From Bradyrhizobium sp. CCBAU 51765 (lineage in GTDB: Bacteria; Pseudomonadota; Alphaproteobacteria; Rhizobiales; Xanthobacteraceae), in assembly GCF_015291725.1 (NCBI RefSeq), contig NZ_CP030038.1:2407001-2471000 (forward strand): 64,000 nt of DNA. Reading direction: 5' to 3'. The notes beneath the pieces are model-generated. The model was not told the DNA's origin. It saw nothing but the letters and a program-made list of their open reading frames with translations, and ran no database searches. Position numbers and translations under genes: made by a program. Of this stretch, positions 42,336 through 51,472 are shown in pieces. Each line of letters opens with the position of its first letter. The first letter of the stretch is position 1.

Positions 42336-43356
42336 GCGAGAAGCCCCCTGGACCACGAGAAAGCACCGGCGCCCGCCGAAGTAGCCCATGGGCCGGATAG
42401 GAGACATTTCCGTCGTGGTCGATGCGGTGCTTTACTTTGATGGTGCAGGGCTTCCGACAGGCGAGACACTCCGTGTCGATCGAGGGAAGGCCGCGGGCCA
42501 CGACCTGATCTGAGCAGGCGCTGCATCAGCCAAAGGTGTGTCTGATAGTTTGTAGTTTGGCTGTATAGGCAACATGTCCACGTCGCCGATCGCGACGGGT
42601 CCGATAGTCGGCCGATCTTCGACGCAACGGATCTGCAAGGCACAGTCGCTACCTCATTGATTTCTACGGCTCTACAACGGTTTCCCAAGCTGTAGGTCGG
42701 ATATCGACGAATTGTCGACCCAATCTGTTTCTGGTAACCGTTTCCGCCGAAAGCACCCAGTCTTCGCGGGCTTCTCGTAGTTGCAGGGACGCTTTCGGTA
42801 GCAAACCTGAGCAATGCTTTGACTGCGCTCAGGTGGTAGCACTCGGTCGTAGCTTTGATGCGCGCGTTGATGGGACTGATCGTTCGCTGTCGGAGTCTAG
42901 ACGAAAGGCGCGAGGCGATGACGCAGAAGCAGCGCGCAAATGGCGCTTGGGCCTTGGCGACGTTGGCCGCATGCCCGAACTCATCTGTGTGAACGATACT
43001 GCCTCGGGCATAATAGACCTCGAGGAGCCTCCGCTTGGCCCCTCCCGCCCCAGCCAGTGCTTAAGCTATTAAGCTCGTTCGCTAAGCAGTTTCATCCCAG
43101 TCAGGTCTTTTGAGCGCGTTGGGAAACAGAGATTCTAAGGCTCGATCCAGAATCGAACTAAATGGTGCGGCTTCCATCCCAACATATACCGCGGAAGCTG
43201 CTCGGGCAGGTCTGCTTTGCCTTCATCGTAGAATAGGGTGCTACGGCGAGCGAAGCGGACAACCGGTCGAGATGCGGTGTGCGGAATTGCAGCCGTGCCG
43301 CACTCCGCTCAGCCGGCGGCCTTGGGGGGCGGTCGTTGCCCCGCTATCGGGGACCA
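42336..43356. other. Gene-poor stretch with possible decayed fragments
   Basis: About 1 kb with no convincing intact gene and a lower GC feel than its neighbours. On the minus strand near 42380-42500 a frame reads IDTECLACRKPC followed by VKHRIDHDGNVSY, resembling half of a zinc-ribbon protein, before losing similarity. Short frames elsewhere (42833-43072 and 43110-43508, plus strand) show no recognised family. Read as a spacer containing remnants. Confidence 0.35.
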
Positions 43357-44337
43357 CTATGACTGCAAATCGCGTGGCCTTCGTTTCCTGGCCCGACCGG
43401 AACGATGTAGACCTCGCACTTCCTGCTGTTGAAAAAGGTCCGCGCATAAATCACGCAACCATTGGCTCGCCGGGTCGTGATGGAAACGGGCGTGCCAATA
43501 TTGCTTGACCGTAAAGCCGGCGATCGCCAGTGGGCAGTCGAGCACGCGCAGCCCGTAATAGTGAGCCAACGTTTCGCCAATGTGCCTTGGCAGAGTAGCG
43601 ATCAGGTCGGTCGTCCCGACGATTGCGGGTAATCCCAAAAAGCCGGGGAGCTCAAGCGCAACGTCAAGGACGATCTGCTGCTCCTTCAGTGCGTCCGCCA
43701 GCAATTGATGTCCGGTGCCGGAGCGAATGAGGACGTGCGCCTCACGCCGGAAATCCTTTGTGGTGATGCGGTCGCGGATCTGAGCATGCTTTGCGTTGGC
43801 CAGGCAGACCCAATCCTGCGGAAACAGCGCCTGCTGGAAGTGTCCCGCATCGAGATCCGAGATGTAACCGAGCGCCAGATCGGCCTCGCCAGACTGCAGC
43901 ATTCGTGGCGTATCGCTGCCGATCTGCGCTGCCTCGATGCGGATGCCCGGCGCAGCGCGGCGAACGTGGGCGAGTATGGCGGGAAGCAGCGTAATGTGGC
44001 TCGCATCCGTCATGCAGATGACGAAGCGACGCTTTGCAGTCGCTGGATCAAACTCAGGGCGAAGCTCCGACAGACGCCGCAGCATTTCCAGTGCCTGTCT
44101 GGCCGTGCCGATGAGAGCCTCCGCGCGCGGCGTCGGCAGCATTCCCTCCGCAGACCGGATGAAGAGCGGATCGCCGAGCTCCTTTCGCAGGCGCGCCAGC
44201 CAGATTGAAATGGTCGGCTGACTTTGACCGAGCTTCTCGGCTGCTTTGGTGACGCTGCCAGTGGTGAACAACGCGTCGAACAGCCGGAGCAGGCGCGGCT
44301 CCAGCAGGTTCGTCTCGGAGATGTCTCGGTGCTTCAT
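43357..44337 (-). CDS. LysR family transcriptional regulator
   Basis: A 326-residue LysR protein of the NahR/PcaQ/NodD-like branch, judging by LLEPRLLRLFDALFTTGSVT, KAAEKLGQSQPTIS and the short DPLFIRSAEGMLPTPRAE segment. The effector domain follows from about residue 95. The ATG at 44337 is preferred over an upstream TTG. It is divergent from the twelve-gene cluster starting at 44440, with a perfect palindrome in the gap, so it is the likely cluster regulator. The C-terminal 20 residues are Arg-rich and may be extra. Confidence 0.9.
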   Translation of the reverse strand: MKHRDISETNLLEPRLLRLFDALFTTGSVTKAAEKLGQSQPTISIWLARLRKELGDPLFIRSAEGMLPTPRAEALIGTARQALEMLRRLSELRPEFDPATAKRRFVICMTDASHITLLPAILAHVRRAAPGIRIEAAQIGSDTPRMLQSGEADLALGYISDLDAGHFQQALFPQDWVCLANAKHAQIRDRITTKDFRREAHVLIRSGTGHQLLADALKEQQIVLDVALELPGFLGLPAIVGTTDLIATLPRHIGETLAHYYGLRVLDCPLAIAGFTVKQYWHARFHHDPASQWLRDLCADLFQQQEVRGLHRSGRARKRRPRDLQS

Positions 44338-44351
44338 TGCGATCTGCAATG

Positions 44352-44379
44352 TTGGATATAAGATTCATAGAATATCCAA
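44352..44379. promoter_or_regulatory. Perfect palindrome in the LysR/ketopantoate-reductase-like intergenic region
   Basis: TTGGATAT, 12-base spacer, ATATCCAA. The 28-bp site begins 14 bases upstream of the LysR start and ends 60 bases before the divergent gene, the expected place for a LysR recognition or autoregulatory site in an AT-rich promoter gap. Confidence 0.6.
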
Positions 44380-44439
44380 ATATTAGCCAACCTGCTAGCA
44401 CGCTTTCAACGCCAAAACGGGCGAGGGAGAAGCGTTCGG

Positions 44440-45384
44440 ATGAGGATCTGCTTTATCGGAGCGGGAGCCCTGGGCTCGACCATCGGTGGCGCGCTGGCGC
44501 GCGGTGGTGCCGAGGTTTGGTTGATCGATCCGTTTCAGGCTCATGTCGGCGCGATCAATGCGGGTGGCCTACGGATGCTCGAAGGTGAAGCCGAGACCGT
44601 TGTAAAGGTCTCTGCCTGCACCTCAGCGACCCAGGTCGGCATAGTGGCGGACCTCGTCGTCGTCCTCGTCAAATCCTACCACACGCGGGATGCGATCCGG
44701 GCGGCCGCGCCGATCATCGGGCCGCAGACGGTTGTGATGTCGCTCCAAAACGGTCTTGGTCACGAGGACATCCTTTCGGAGGAAGTCGGTCGTGACCGGG
44801 TCATGGCGGGCAAGACCTACGTTGGCGGCGTGCTGCTCGGCCCTGGCCGTGTTCGCTCCGGGGTCGTCGGCAAGGAGACCATCATCGGCGAACTTGATGG
44901 AGGCTTGACCGAACGCGCACGGCGAATTTCCGAGGCATTCAATCACGCCGGTATCCTCACGGCGCTCAGCGACAACATCCTGGGCACGATGTGGGACAAG
45001 TTGTTCATCAACGTCGCCGGAGGTGGAATTACCGCCGTTACCGGTCTCACCTATGGCGGCCTCTATTCGCTGCCGATCCTGGAAGATTGCGCGCTGGCCG
45101 CGATCTCTGAGGGCATCGCGGTCGCGCAGGCTGCCGGCGTGAAGATCTCGATTACCGAACCGCGGCGTGCCTGGACGATGGCGTCCGCCGGATTGCCGCC
45201 CGAGTTCAAGACGTCGATGCTGCAGAGCTTGCAGTCCGGCAACCTGACCGAGGTCGATTACATTCATGGCTCCGTCGTGCGTTGGGGCGCCAGGTTCAAC
45301 GTGCCGACACCGGTCAACGCGGCCCTCGTCGCGTTGGTCAAAGGGCTTGAATACGCCCGCACTGACTATCCGGGAAAGGCCTGA
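44440..45384 (+). CDS. Ketopantoate reductase family protein (PanE/ApbA-like)
   Basis: A 314-residue NADPH-dependent reductase of the 2-dehydropantoate 2-reductase family. Visible are GAGALGS at residues 7-13, the catalytic-type Lys region VLVKSYHT, SLQNGLG, WDKLFINVAGG and the C-terminal TSMLQSLQSGNLTEVDYIHG block that shapes the active site. First gene of the cluster controlled by the divergent LysR. In a catabolic cluster it more likely reduces or oxidises a 2-keto/2-hydroxy acid of the pathway than makes pantothenate. Confidence 0.88.
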   Translation: MRICFIGAGALGSTIGGALARGGAEVWLIDPFQAHVGAINAGGLRMLEGEAETVVKVSACTSATQVGIVADLVVVLVKSYHTRDAIRAAAPIIGPQTVVMSLQNGLGHEDILSEEVGRDRVMAGKTYVGGVLLGPGRVRSGVVGKETIIGELDGGLTERARRISEAFNHAGILTALSDNILGTMWDKLFINVAGGGITAVTGLTYGGLYSLPILEDCALAAISEGIAVAQAAGVKISITEPRRAWTMASAGLPPEFKTSMLQSLQSGNLTEVDYIHGSVVRWGARFNVPTPVNAALVALVKGLEYARTDYPGKA

Positions 45385-45388
45385 GACG

Positions 45389-45775
45389 ATGTCGTTGCCC
45401 CGCGCTTATGTCGAACACGTCGCGATCCTCGTGCCGGACGTTGATCGTCACGTCGACTTCTTTCGTGAGGTGCTTGGTCTTGCCATTCGCGACGAGCAAC
45501 CCGCTGATGGTGCGCGCCCTCGTCAGGTATGGGTGCTCGGAAGCGTGCAGCTCATCGAAGACCCGAATTTCGTCGGACCGGAGGGGCGCCTCGCCCATCT
45601 CGGCATCATGGTCGACGATTACGAAGGTGTGCTCGCCCGTGCCGCCGCCTGGGGCGCCAAGGCATTGCCCGCCGGCCCGAACTGGCTCGAGCTGCCGGGC
45701 GGCCTGAACGTCGAGATCTTGCAAGCCAGCGCAGGCGCCGTGGAAGCGGCCCTCGCGATCAATCCACGAGCCTAA
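45389..45775 (+). CDS. VOC family protein (glyoxalase fold)
   Basis: A 128-residue single-domain VOC protein beginning MSLPRAYVEHVAILVPDVDR. Family positions include H10 (EHVAIL), E48-type acidic segment (VQLIEDP), H66 (LAHLGIMV) and a C-terminal Glu (LNVEIL). It follows the reductase by four bases. The size matches glyoxalase-like lyases and methylmalonyl-CoA-epimerase-like proteins; function is open. The next gene is a MaoC hydratase, so a CoA-thioester epimerase role is possible. Confidence 0.82.
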   Translation: MSLPRAYVEHVAILVPDVDRHVDFFREVLGLAIRDEQPADGARPRQVWVLGSVQLIEDPNFVGPEGRLAHLGIMVDDYEGVLARAAAWGAKALPAGPNWLELPGGLNVEILQASAGAVEAALAINPRA

Positions 45776-45787
45776 GGAAGACGCGAT

Positions 45788-46258
45788 ATGACCGTCGAGC
45801 GCTATTGGGACGATGCCAAGGTCGGTGACGAATGCGTCACCCCTTCGGTGACGGTCACTGAAGCGATGGTAAATGCCTATGCCGAACTGACGGGTGATTT
45901 CACGCCGGTCCACGTCGACGAGGAATACGCCAGGACCACACCATTCGGCACGCGCGTCGCGCACGGGTTGTTCGGTCTGTCGCTGGCCGACGGTTTGAAG
46001 ACCCGTGCCGACTACCGCTTCCTTCCGGGAATGTCGCTGGGCTGGACGTGGGATTTCAAGCTGCCGATCAAGCTCGGCGACACCGTGCACGTGAAGTTCC
46101 GCGTCGGCTCAATGCGCACTACGAAGCGTGATGGGTGGGGCATCGTCGTGTTGCCCTCGGAGCTGGTCAATCAGCGCGGCGAAGTGGTGCAGCTCGGCGA
46201 GCACCGGCTGATGATTCCGATGCGCCCGAAGACCGACTCCGCAGGAGAGCAGGCATGA
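45788..46258 (+). CDS. MaoC-family (R)-specific enoyl-CoA hydratase-like dehydratase
   Basis: A 156-residue hot-dog-fold protein with the hydratase-2 motif TGDFTPVHVDEEYARTTPFG followed by VAHGLFG, containing the Asp-His pair. These enzymes add or remove water on CoA thioesters such as crotonyl-CoA or mesaconyl-CoA. It is coupled by ATGA to the CoA-transferase, so the two probably act on the same acid: activation, then hydration. Confidence 0.88.
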   Translation: MTVERYWDDAKVGDECVTPSVTVTEAMVNAYAELTGDFTPVHVDEEYARTTPFGTRVAHGLFGLSLADGLKTRADYRFLPGMSLGWTWDFKLPIKLGDTVHVKFRVGSMRTTKRDGWGIVVLPSELVNQRGEVVQLGEHRLMIPMRPKTDSAGEQA

Positions 46259-47496
46259 CCGCACAAGACCTGCCGCTCCAAGATCTGCCGCTCAAAGGCA
46301 TTCGCGTCATCGACTACAGCCATTTTCTGGCGGGCCCATTCATGGGCCGTTGCCTCGCCGCGATGGGTGCGGAAGTCATCAAGGTGGAGCGTCCGAAGGC
46401 AGGCGACGCGGGCCGCGCCCATGGCTATTTCAAGGACGGACAATCCGGCTACTTCCTGCAGCAGAACATGGGCAAGCAGGGATTGTGCATCGACCTGCGC
46501 GATATGCGCGGTCTCGACATGATGATGAAGCTCATCGACACGGCCGATGTCTTCATCGAGAACTACCGGCCCGGCGCCCTCGAACGCCTTGGGCTCGGTT
46601 ACAAGGCGCTGTCGGCGCGCAATCCTGGACTGATCTACTGCTCGGTCTCCGCCTATGGCCACACCGGTCCCTATGCCGACCGTCCGGGCTTCGGCCTGAT
46701 CGCGGAGGCAATGTCGGGCGCACTGGCGCAACTGGGCAACCCCGGCGAAGCGCCGCCGCTGCTGCGGATGCCGCTGGCCGACATGTATACCGGCATTCAC
46801 GGTGTGGCTGCCATCAATGCCGCGCTGGTCGGCCGCGCGTCCTCCGGACGCGGCCAGCATATCGATCTCGCGCTGTACGACTGCATGGTCTCGATGCACG
46901 ACTATGCGGTGCAGCGCTACTTCCTCTCCGGCGGGGGCGATCTGCCGAAGCAGACTGGCAGCGGACAGCCGGATTCGACCGTCTACGGCGTCTTTCCGGC
47001 AAGGGACGGCAATCTTGTCATCGCCGCGCAAGTCGATGATGCGTGGCGACGATTGGCGAGCCTGATCGGGGGAGACAATTTGGCATCCGACGAACGCTTC
47101 ACCACGCCTGCTGTGCGCAACGCCCATTATGCTGAAGCGATGGAGATTGTGCGCACGTGGACGCTGTCGCAACCATCCCGGAATGCTTGTCTTGCGGCAC
47201 TTGAGGAAGCAGGTGTGCCGTCGGCTCCTGTGCAGACCATCGAAGAGGTCGTGAGGGATCCGCAGATCCACGCGCGTGGCATGCTGGTCGAGCAGGAGCA
47301 TCCTGTGCTCGGGAAGGTGACGCTGCCGAACCTGCCGTTCCGCTTCTCCGATTGCGACACCACGGTGCGGACTCCGGCGCCGCTGCTCGGCCAGGACAAT
47401 CGCCGCATTGCAAAGTCGCTTGGACTGTCGGCCGAAGTCGTCGAGGCGATGGTGCGAGACGGGGTCCTCTACAACGAAGCCGCAGTGCAGGAGTAA
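46255..47496 (+). CDS. CoA-transferase family III (CaiB/BaiF-like)
   Basis: A 413-residue class III CoA-transferase. Family blocks are GIRVIDYSHFLAGPFMGRCL, VIKVERPKAGDAGR, NMGKQGLCIDLR, IENYRPGALERLGLGY and SVSAYGHTGPYADRPGF. The catalytic Asp is in PLADMYTGIHG. It moves CoA between carboxylic acids. The start at 46255 overlaps the MaoC stop. Substrates in this family include carnitine, oxalate/formate and mesaconate/citramalate; with MaoC a dicarboxylate is plausible. Confidence 0.9.
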   Translation: MTAQDLPLQDLPLKGIRVIDYSHFLAGPFMGRCLAAMGAEVIKVERPKAGDAGRAHGYFKDGQSGYFLQQNMGKQGLCIDLRDMRGLDMMMKLIDTADVFIENYRPGALERLGLGYKALSARNPGLIYCSVSAYGHTGPYADRPGFGLIAEAMSGALAQLGNPGEAPPLLRMPLADMYTGIHGVAAINAALVGRASSGRGQHIDLALYDCMVSMHDYAVQRYFLSGGGDLPKQTGSGQPDSTVYGVFPARDGNLVIAAQVDDAWRRLASLIGGDNLASDERFTTPAVRNAHYAEAMEIVRTWTLSQPSRNACLAALEEAGVPSAPVQTIEEVVRDPQIHARGMLVEQEHPVLGKVTLPNLPFRFSDCDTTVRTPAPLLGQDNRRIAKSLGLSAEVVEAMVRDGVLYNEAAVQE

Positions 47497-47499
47497 GCC

Positions 47500-48327
47500 A
47501 TGAGCGATCGTTACGCGGTGATTGGTAATCCGATCGGCTTCAGCAAATCACCCCTCATCCATGGCACGTTCGCCAAGATGACAGGACAGGACCTCGTCTA
47601 TGAGGCGATCGAGGGGCCCCTCAATGGCTTCAGCGAGCGGGTTGATCAATTCCGGACAGAGGGCGCCAAGGGGCTGAACATCACCGCCCCGTTCAAGCTC
47701 GATGCCTTCGCCTATGCAAACGAGCTTTCAGAGAGCGCCAAACGAGCCGGCGCTGCAAACTGCCTGAAGTTCGACGGCGATCGGATCATTGCCGAGAATT
47801 TCGACGGGATCGGCCTCGTGCGCGACATCACGGTCAATCTCGGCGTCAGAATGGCCGGTCGGCGCGTGCTGATGCTCGGCGCCGGGGGCGCGGCGCGTGG
47901 CGCGCTGCTGCCGTTCCTGCGCCAGGAGCCGTCCGAGCTGGTTCTCGTCAATCGTACCTTATCGAAGGCTGTGGCATTGGCCGAAGAGTTTGCCGGTTGC
48001 GGTCCCCTGATCGTCAGCGGCTATGCTGAACTGGCCGATCTTGCCGAGGGCTATGACGTCGTGGTCAACGCGACATCGGCGAGCCTGCGAGGTGAGATGC
48101 CGCCGCTTCCAGGCAATGTCTTCCGCGGTGCGGAGCTGGGGTACGAACTCGCCTACGGCAAGGGATTGACTCCCTTTCTGCAAGCGGCGCGCGCCGAAGG
48201 CGTAACCAAGCTGGCCGACGGCGTCGGCATGCTGGTCGAGCAGGCGGCGGAAGCTTTTTCCTGGTGGCGCGGCGTTCGACCGAGTACGGCTCGGGTCATC
48301 GCCGAGCTGACTGTCCCTTTGAGCTGA
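47500..48327 (+). CDS. aroE: Shikimate dehydrogenase-like protein, copy 1
   Basis: A 275-residue AroE-family NAD(P)-dependent dehydrogenase. Motifs are GNPIGFSKSPLIH at the start, NITAPFK with the catalytic Lys (K66), NFDG with the catalytic Asp (D102), GAGGAARGALLPF for the cofactor and a C-terminal VGMLVEQAAEAF. The sequence has Phe where HSxSP usually has His and NFDG where NTDG is usual. It begins four bases after the CoA-transferase and is directly followed by a second AroE. In this setting it probably oxidises shikimate or quinate for catabolism rather than serving biosynthesis. Confidence 0.88.
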   Translation: MSDRYAVIGNPIGFSKSPLIHGTFAKMTGQDLVYEAIEGPLNGFSERVDQFRTEGAKGLNITAPFKLDAFAYANELSESAKRAGAANCLKFDGDRIIAENFDGIGLVRDITVNLGVRMAGRRVLMLGAGGAARGALLPFLRQEPSELVLVNRTLSKAVALAEEFAGCGPLIVSGYAELADLAEGYDVVVNATSASLRGEMPPLPGNVFRGAELGYELAYGKGLTPFLQAARAEGVTKLADGVGMLVEQAAEAFSWWRGVRPSTARVIAELTVPLS

Positions 48328-48333
48328 CGGGCG

Positions 48334-49197
48334 ATGCCGAGCATGCATCAGAAGTCCAGCTTTCTCGTCGGCCTGATCGGCAGCGGCATCGCTGCGTCCC
48401 GCACCCCGCCCATGCACGAAGCTGCCGCTGATGCTGCCGGCATCCGCTATCTCTACAAGAAGATCGATCTGGCCGAGTTGAAGCTCGGCGTGGAGGCATT
48501 GCCGGAATTGCTCACGGCGGCAAGGCGGATGGGCTTTGACGGGTTGAACGTGACCCATCCCTGCAAGCAGGCGATCCTCCCGCTCTTGGACGAGCTTTCG
48601 CCCGACGCGGAGGCGCTTGGTGCCGTGAACACCGTGGTCATCAGGAATGGTCGAATGACCGGCCACAACACCGACTGGTTCGGCTTCGCCGAGAACTTTC
48701 GCCGCAGCATGCAAGGTGCGCCGCTCGGACGCGTCGTCCAATTCGGCGCGGGCGGCGCAGGCGCGGCGGTCGCTTTCGCGCTGATGAAGCTCGGCGTGCG
48801 GGAGTTGACTATCATCGACGTCGAGCCGGCCAAGGCGCAGAATGTGGTCGACGGCTTGTCCTCTCGATTTGCAGAGGGGCGTTTGAGGGTCAGCCAGGAT
48901 GTCGCGGCCGCCATTGCTGGCGCAGACGGCATCGTCAACGCGACGCCGATCGGCATGGACAAATATCCGGGCACGCCGCTGCCGACGCCCCTGCTGCGTC
49001 CCGATCTCTGGGTCGCTGAGATCGTCTACTTCCCGCTGGAGACCGCATTGCTGCGTACGGCGCGTGCCCTCGGCTGCCGCACCGTCCATGGTGGCGGCAT
49101 GGCGATCTTTCAGGGCACCGAAGCATTCCGCCTGTTCACGGGCATCTCACCTGATCCGGACGTCTTCCTCGCCACGTTTGCATCCCTGGGAGGGTGA
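48334..49197 (+). CDS. aroE: Shikimate/quinate dehydrogenase-like protein, copy 2 (QsuD/YdiB-like)
   Basis: A 287-residue AroE-family enzyme of a different subgroup from copy 1. The N-terminus LIGSGIAASRTPPMHEAAA, GLNVTHPCKQAILPLLDELS (K78) and GHNTDWFGF (D114) resemble the catabolic quinate/shikimate dehydrogenases such as corynebacterial QsuD. FGAGGAGAAVAFAL is the nucleotide-binding loop. An in-frame ATG at 48343 could be the start. Adjacent to AroE copy 1, an importer and a dehydroquinase, it suggests interconversion of quinate, shikimate and their dehydro forms. Confidence 0.88.
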   Translation: MPSMHQKSSFLVGLIGSGIAASRTPPMHEAAADAAGIRYLYKKIDLAELKLGVEALPELLTAARRMGFDGLNVTHPCKQAILPLLDELSPDAEALGAVNTVVIRNGRMTGHNTDWFGFAENFRRSMQGAPLGRVVQFGAGGAGAAVAFALMKLGVRELTIIDVEPAKAQNVVDGLSSRFAEGRLRVSQDVAAAIAGADGIVNATPIGMDKYPGTPLPTPLLRPDLWVAEIVYFPLETALLRTARALGCRTVHGGGMAIFQGTEAFRLFTGISPDPDVFLATFASLGG

Positions 49198-49248
49198 CAC
49201 CCGGCCGATGGGCGAGCGGCACGTACAACGCCCGAGAGGAAACGCAAG

Positions 49249-49917
49249 ATGGGCTACACGCTCGATTTCTCGGTGGTTTGGCATGCCATGCCCGCGCTGC
49301 TGCGGGGGTGCGTGGGTACGTTGAGCCTGGCGCTTGCCGGCATGACGCTCGCGATGATGATCGGTGTTGCCGGCGTCGCGGCACGCGATTCGAAGGCGGC
49401 CTGGTTGCGTGCTCTCGTGATCGGCTTCGTCGAGATCGTACGCAATACGCCTTTCCTGGTGCAGATCTTCTTTCTGTTTTTCGCCCTGCCGCTCGTCGGA
49501 TTGAAGCTCAATCCGACCGTCACCGCCATCATCGCGCTCGGTGTCAATGGCGGCGCCTATGCCATCGAGATTATCCGCGGCGGCGTGCAATCCATCCATA
49601 AGGGACAAATAGAGGCCGGCTACGCGCTCGGCCTGCACAGAGGGCAGGTGTTCCGGTTCATTGTGTTCAAGCCCGCGCTTCGCGCGATCTATCCCTCGCT
49701 CACGGGGCAGTTCATCATGCTGACGTTGACCTCATCAGTCTGTTCGGCGGTGTCGGCGTACGAATTGACGTCGGTTGCGCAGCGCATTGAAAGCGACACC
49801 TTCCGCAGCTTCGAGGTCTATTTCTTCGTCACCTTCCTCTATCTCGCGATCTCCTGGCTGCTGATGCTGGGCTTTGCGGTCATCTCGCATCGCTTCTTCT
49901 CGTATCCGACACGCTGA
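49249..49917 (+). CDS. Polar amino acid-type ABC transporter permease, first subunit
   Basis: A 222-residue HisM/GlnP-type permease: FVEIVRNTPFLVQIFFLFFA is the diagnostic HisM-family motif, and the EAA loop reads EAGYALGLHRGQVFRFIVFK. About five membrane segments. It is twelve bases upstream of the second permease gene. Confidence 0.9.
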   Translation: MGYTLDFSVVWHAMPALLRGCVGTLSLALAGMTLAMMIGVAGVAARDSKAAWLRALVIGFVEIVRNTPFLVQIFFLFFALPLVGLKLNPTVTAIIALGVNGGAYAIEIIRGGVQSIHKGQIEAGYALGLHRGQVFRFIVFKPALRAIYPSLTGQFIMLTLTSSVCSAVSAYELTSVAQRIESDTFRSFEVYFFVTFLYLAISWLLMLGFAVISHRFFSYPTR

Positions 49918-49929
49918 GGAGGGCAGGTC

Positions 49930-50586
49930 ATGACACCGCATTTTGGTCTTCCCGAGTTCGGCTTCCTGCTGCGTGGGCTGCAGTGGACGGTGCTGCTGAC
50001 GCTGGTTGCGTTTGTGGGCGGCTGCACGGCGGGTCTGGCCGTCGCATTGCTGCGCACCTGCGGTCACAAAGGCGTGGAATGGATCACCCGCATTTACATC
50101 GGGATATTCCAGGGCACTCCGCTGCTGCTGCAGCTTTTCGTCGTGTACTACGGATTGGCGCTGACCGGGCTGAAGCTCGACGCCTTCGTCGCGGTGGCGA
50201 TCGGCTTTACCGTGAATGCCTCCGCCTTTCTTGGTGAGATCTGGCGCGGAGCAATCCAGGCCGTGCCGCGCGGCCAGACCGAGGCGGCGATGGCGCTTGC
50301 ACTGCACTATTCGTCGCGCATGCGCGACATCGTGCTGCCGCAGGCGATCCGCATCTCGCTGCCGGCAACCATCGGCTATCTCGTTCAGCTCATCAAGGGC
50401 ACGTCGCTCGCCGCCATCGTCGGCTTCATCGAACTCGCTCGCGCCGGCCAAATCGTATCGAACCAGACCTTCCAGCCGTTGCTCGTCTTCGGGGTGGTCG
50501 GCGCAATGTATTTCATCCTCTGCTGGCCACTCTCGTGGTGGGGCAGCCGGATGGAAGCCAGGCTCGCCCTGGCCAGTCAGAGGTAG
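49930..50586 (+). CDS. Polar amino acid-type ABC transporter permease, second subunit
   Basis: A 218-residue permease of the same family with IGIFQGTPLLLQLFVVYYGL and the EAA loop TEAAMALALHYSSRMRDIVL. It pairs with the preceding permease. The binding protein gene follows after about 50 bases with its own strong ribosome-binding site. Confidence 0.9.
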   Translation: MTPHFGLPEFGFLLRGLQWTVLLTLVAFVGGCTAGLAVALLRTCGHKGVEWITRIYIGIFQGTPLLLQLFVVYYGLALTGLKLDAFVAVAIGFTVNASAFLGEIWRGAIQAVPRGQTEAAMALALHYSSRMRDIVLPQAIRISLPATIGYLVQLIKGTSLAAIVGFIELARAGQIVSNQTFQPLLVFGVVGAMYFILCWPLSWWGSRMEARLALASQR

Positions 50587-50637
50587 GAACGGCGCACCTG
50601 CTCAATCAATACAGCCATCACAAGGAGGAGGAATCTC

Positions 50638-51462
50638 ATGTTGTTTTCACTCAGTCGTCAGCTCGGCATTGCGCTGCTGGCGCTCGGGGCAATCGCCATG
50701 GCAGACAAGTCGCAGGCGGGCACTCTGGAAGACGTGAAGAAGAAGGGCGTCGTCGTCATCGGCATTCAGGGCGACAATCCCCCTTGGGGCTATGTCGACA
50801 GCTCGGGAAAGCAGGATGGTATCGATGCCGACATGGGCCGCGCCTTCGCTGAATATCTCGGCGTGAAAGCCGAGTTCGTCCCGCTGGCGGTGGCCAATCG
50901 TATTCCGGCGCTGACCACAGGCCGGGTCGACATTCTGTTCGCAACCATGGCCATGCTGCCCGAACGTGCGAAGGCAGTGCAGTATTCCAAGCCCTACGTC
51001 GCCAACGAGATCACGCTTGTCGCTGCCCAGGCGACCCCGATCAACAGCAATGCCGACATGAGCAAGTACGTCATCGGCGTTCCCAGGTCCTCCACGCAGG
51101 ATACTCAGGTGACCAACAACGCCCCGTCCGGGACCGAGATCCGCAGGTTCGACGATGACGCGGCTACGATCCAGGCGCTGCTCTCCGGCCAGGTCCAGGC
51201 GGTCGGCGCGAACTTGTTCTATCCCCAGCGCCTCAACGCCGCAAAGCCGGAACTCGGCTTCGAGCCCAAGCTTCACTTCACCGCCCTGTACAACGGAGCC
51301 TGCACGCGCCTGGGCGACAAGGAGTGGAACGAGACGGCCAACAAGTTCATCGACCAGATCAAGTCGAACGGCAAGTTGGCCGCCTTTTACGCCAAATGGA
51401 TGAAGGTCCCGGTGCCAGTCTTCCCGGACTCCGTCCCCGGCGTTCCCTTCACCGTCCAGTAG
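50638..51462 (+). CDS. ABC transporter substrate-binding protein, polar amino acid family (SBP_bac_3)
   Basis: A 274-residue periplasmic binding protein with a signal peptide (MLFSLSRQLGIALLALGAIA, cleavage near SQAG). The mature part follows the SBP_bac_3 pattern (VVVIGIQGDNPPWGYVDSSG, IDADMGRAFAEYLGVK, VDILFATMAMLPERAK). An AGGAGGAGG site lies just before the ATG, much stronger than those of its neighbours. In this cluster the ligand may be a hydroaromatic acid rather than an amino acid; cyclohexadienyl-dehydratase-like proteins also use this fold. Confidence 0.88.
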   Translation: MLFSLSRQLGIALLALGAIAMADKSQAGTLEDVKKKGVVVIGIQGDNPPWGYVDSSGKQDGIDADMGRAFAEYLGVKAEFVPLAVANRIPALTTGRVDILFATMAMLPERAKAVQYSKPYVANEITLVAAQATPINSNADMSKYVIGVPRSSTQDTQVTNNAPSGTEIRRFDDDAATIQALLSGQVQAVGANLFYPQRLNAAKPELGFEPKLHFTALYNGACTRLGDKEWNETANKFIDQIKSNGKLAAFYAKWMKVPVPVFPDSVPGVPFTVQ

Positions 51463-51472
51463 CCACCGCGAG

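Noticed and set aside
42332..42814. A 160-codon minus-strand frame as a transposase fragment
   Set aside because: No transposase motif or terminal inverted repeats were visible; it overlaps another frame with a zinc-ribbon-like segment, so no call is made.
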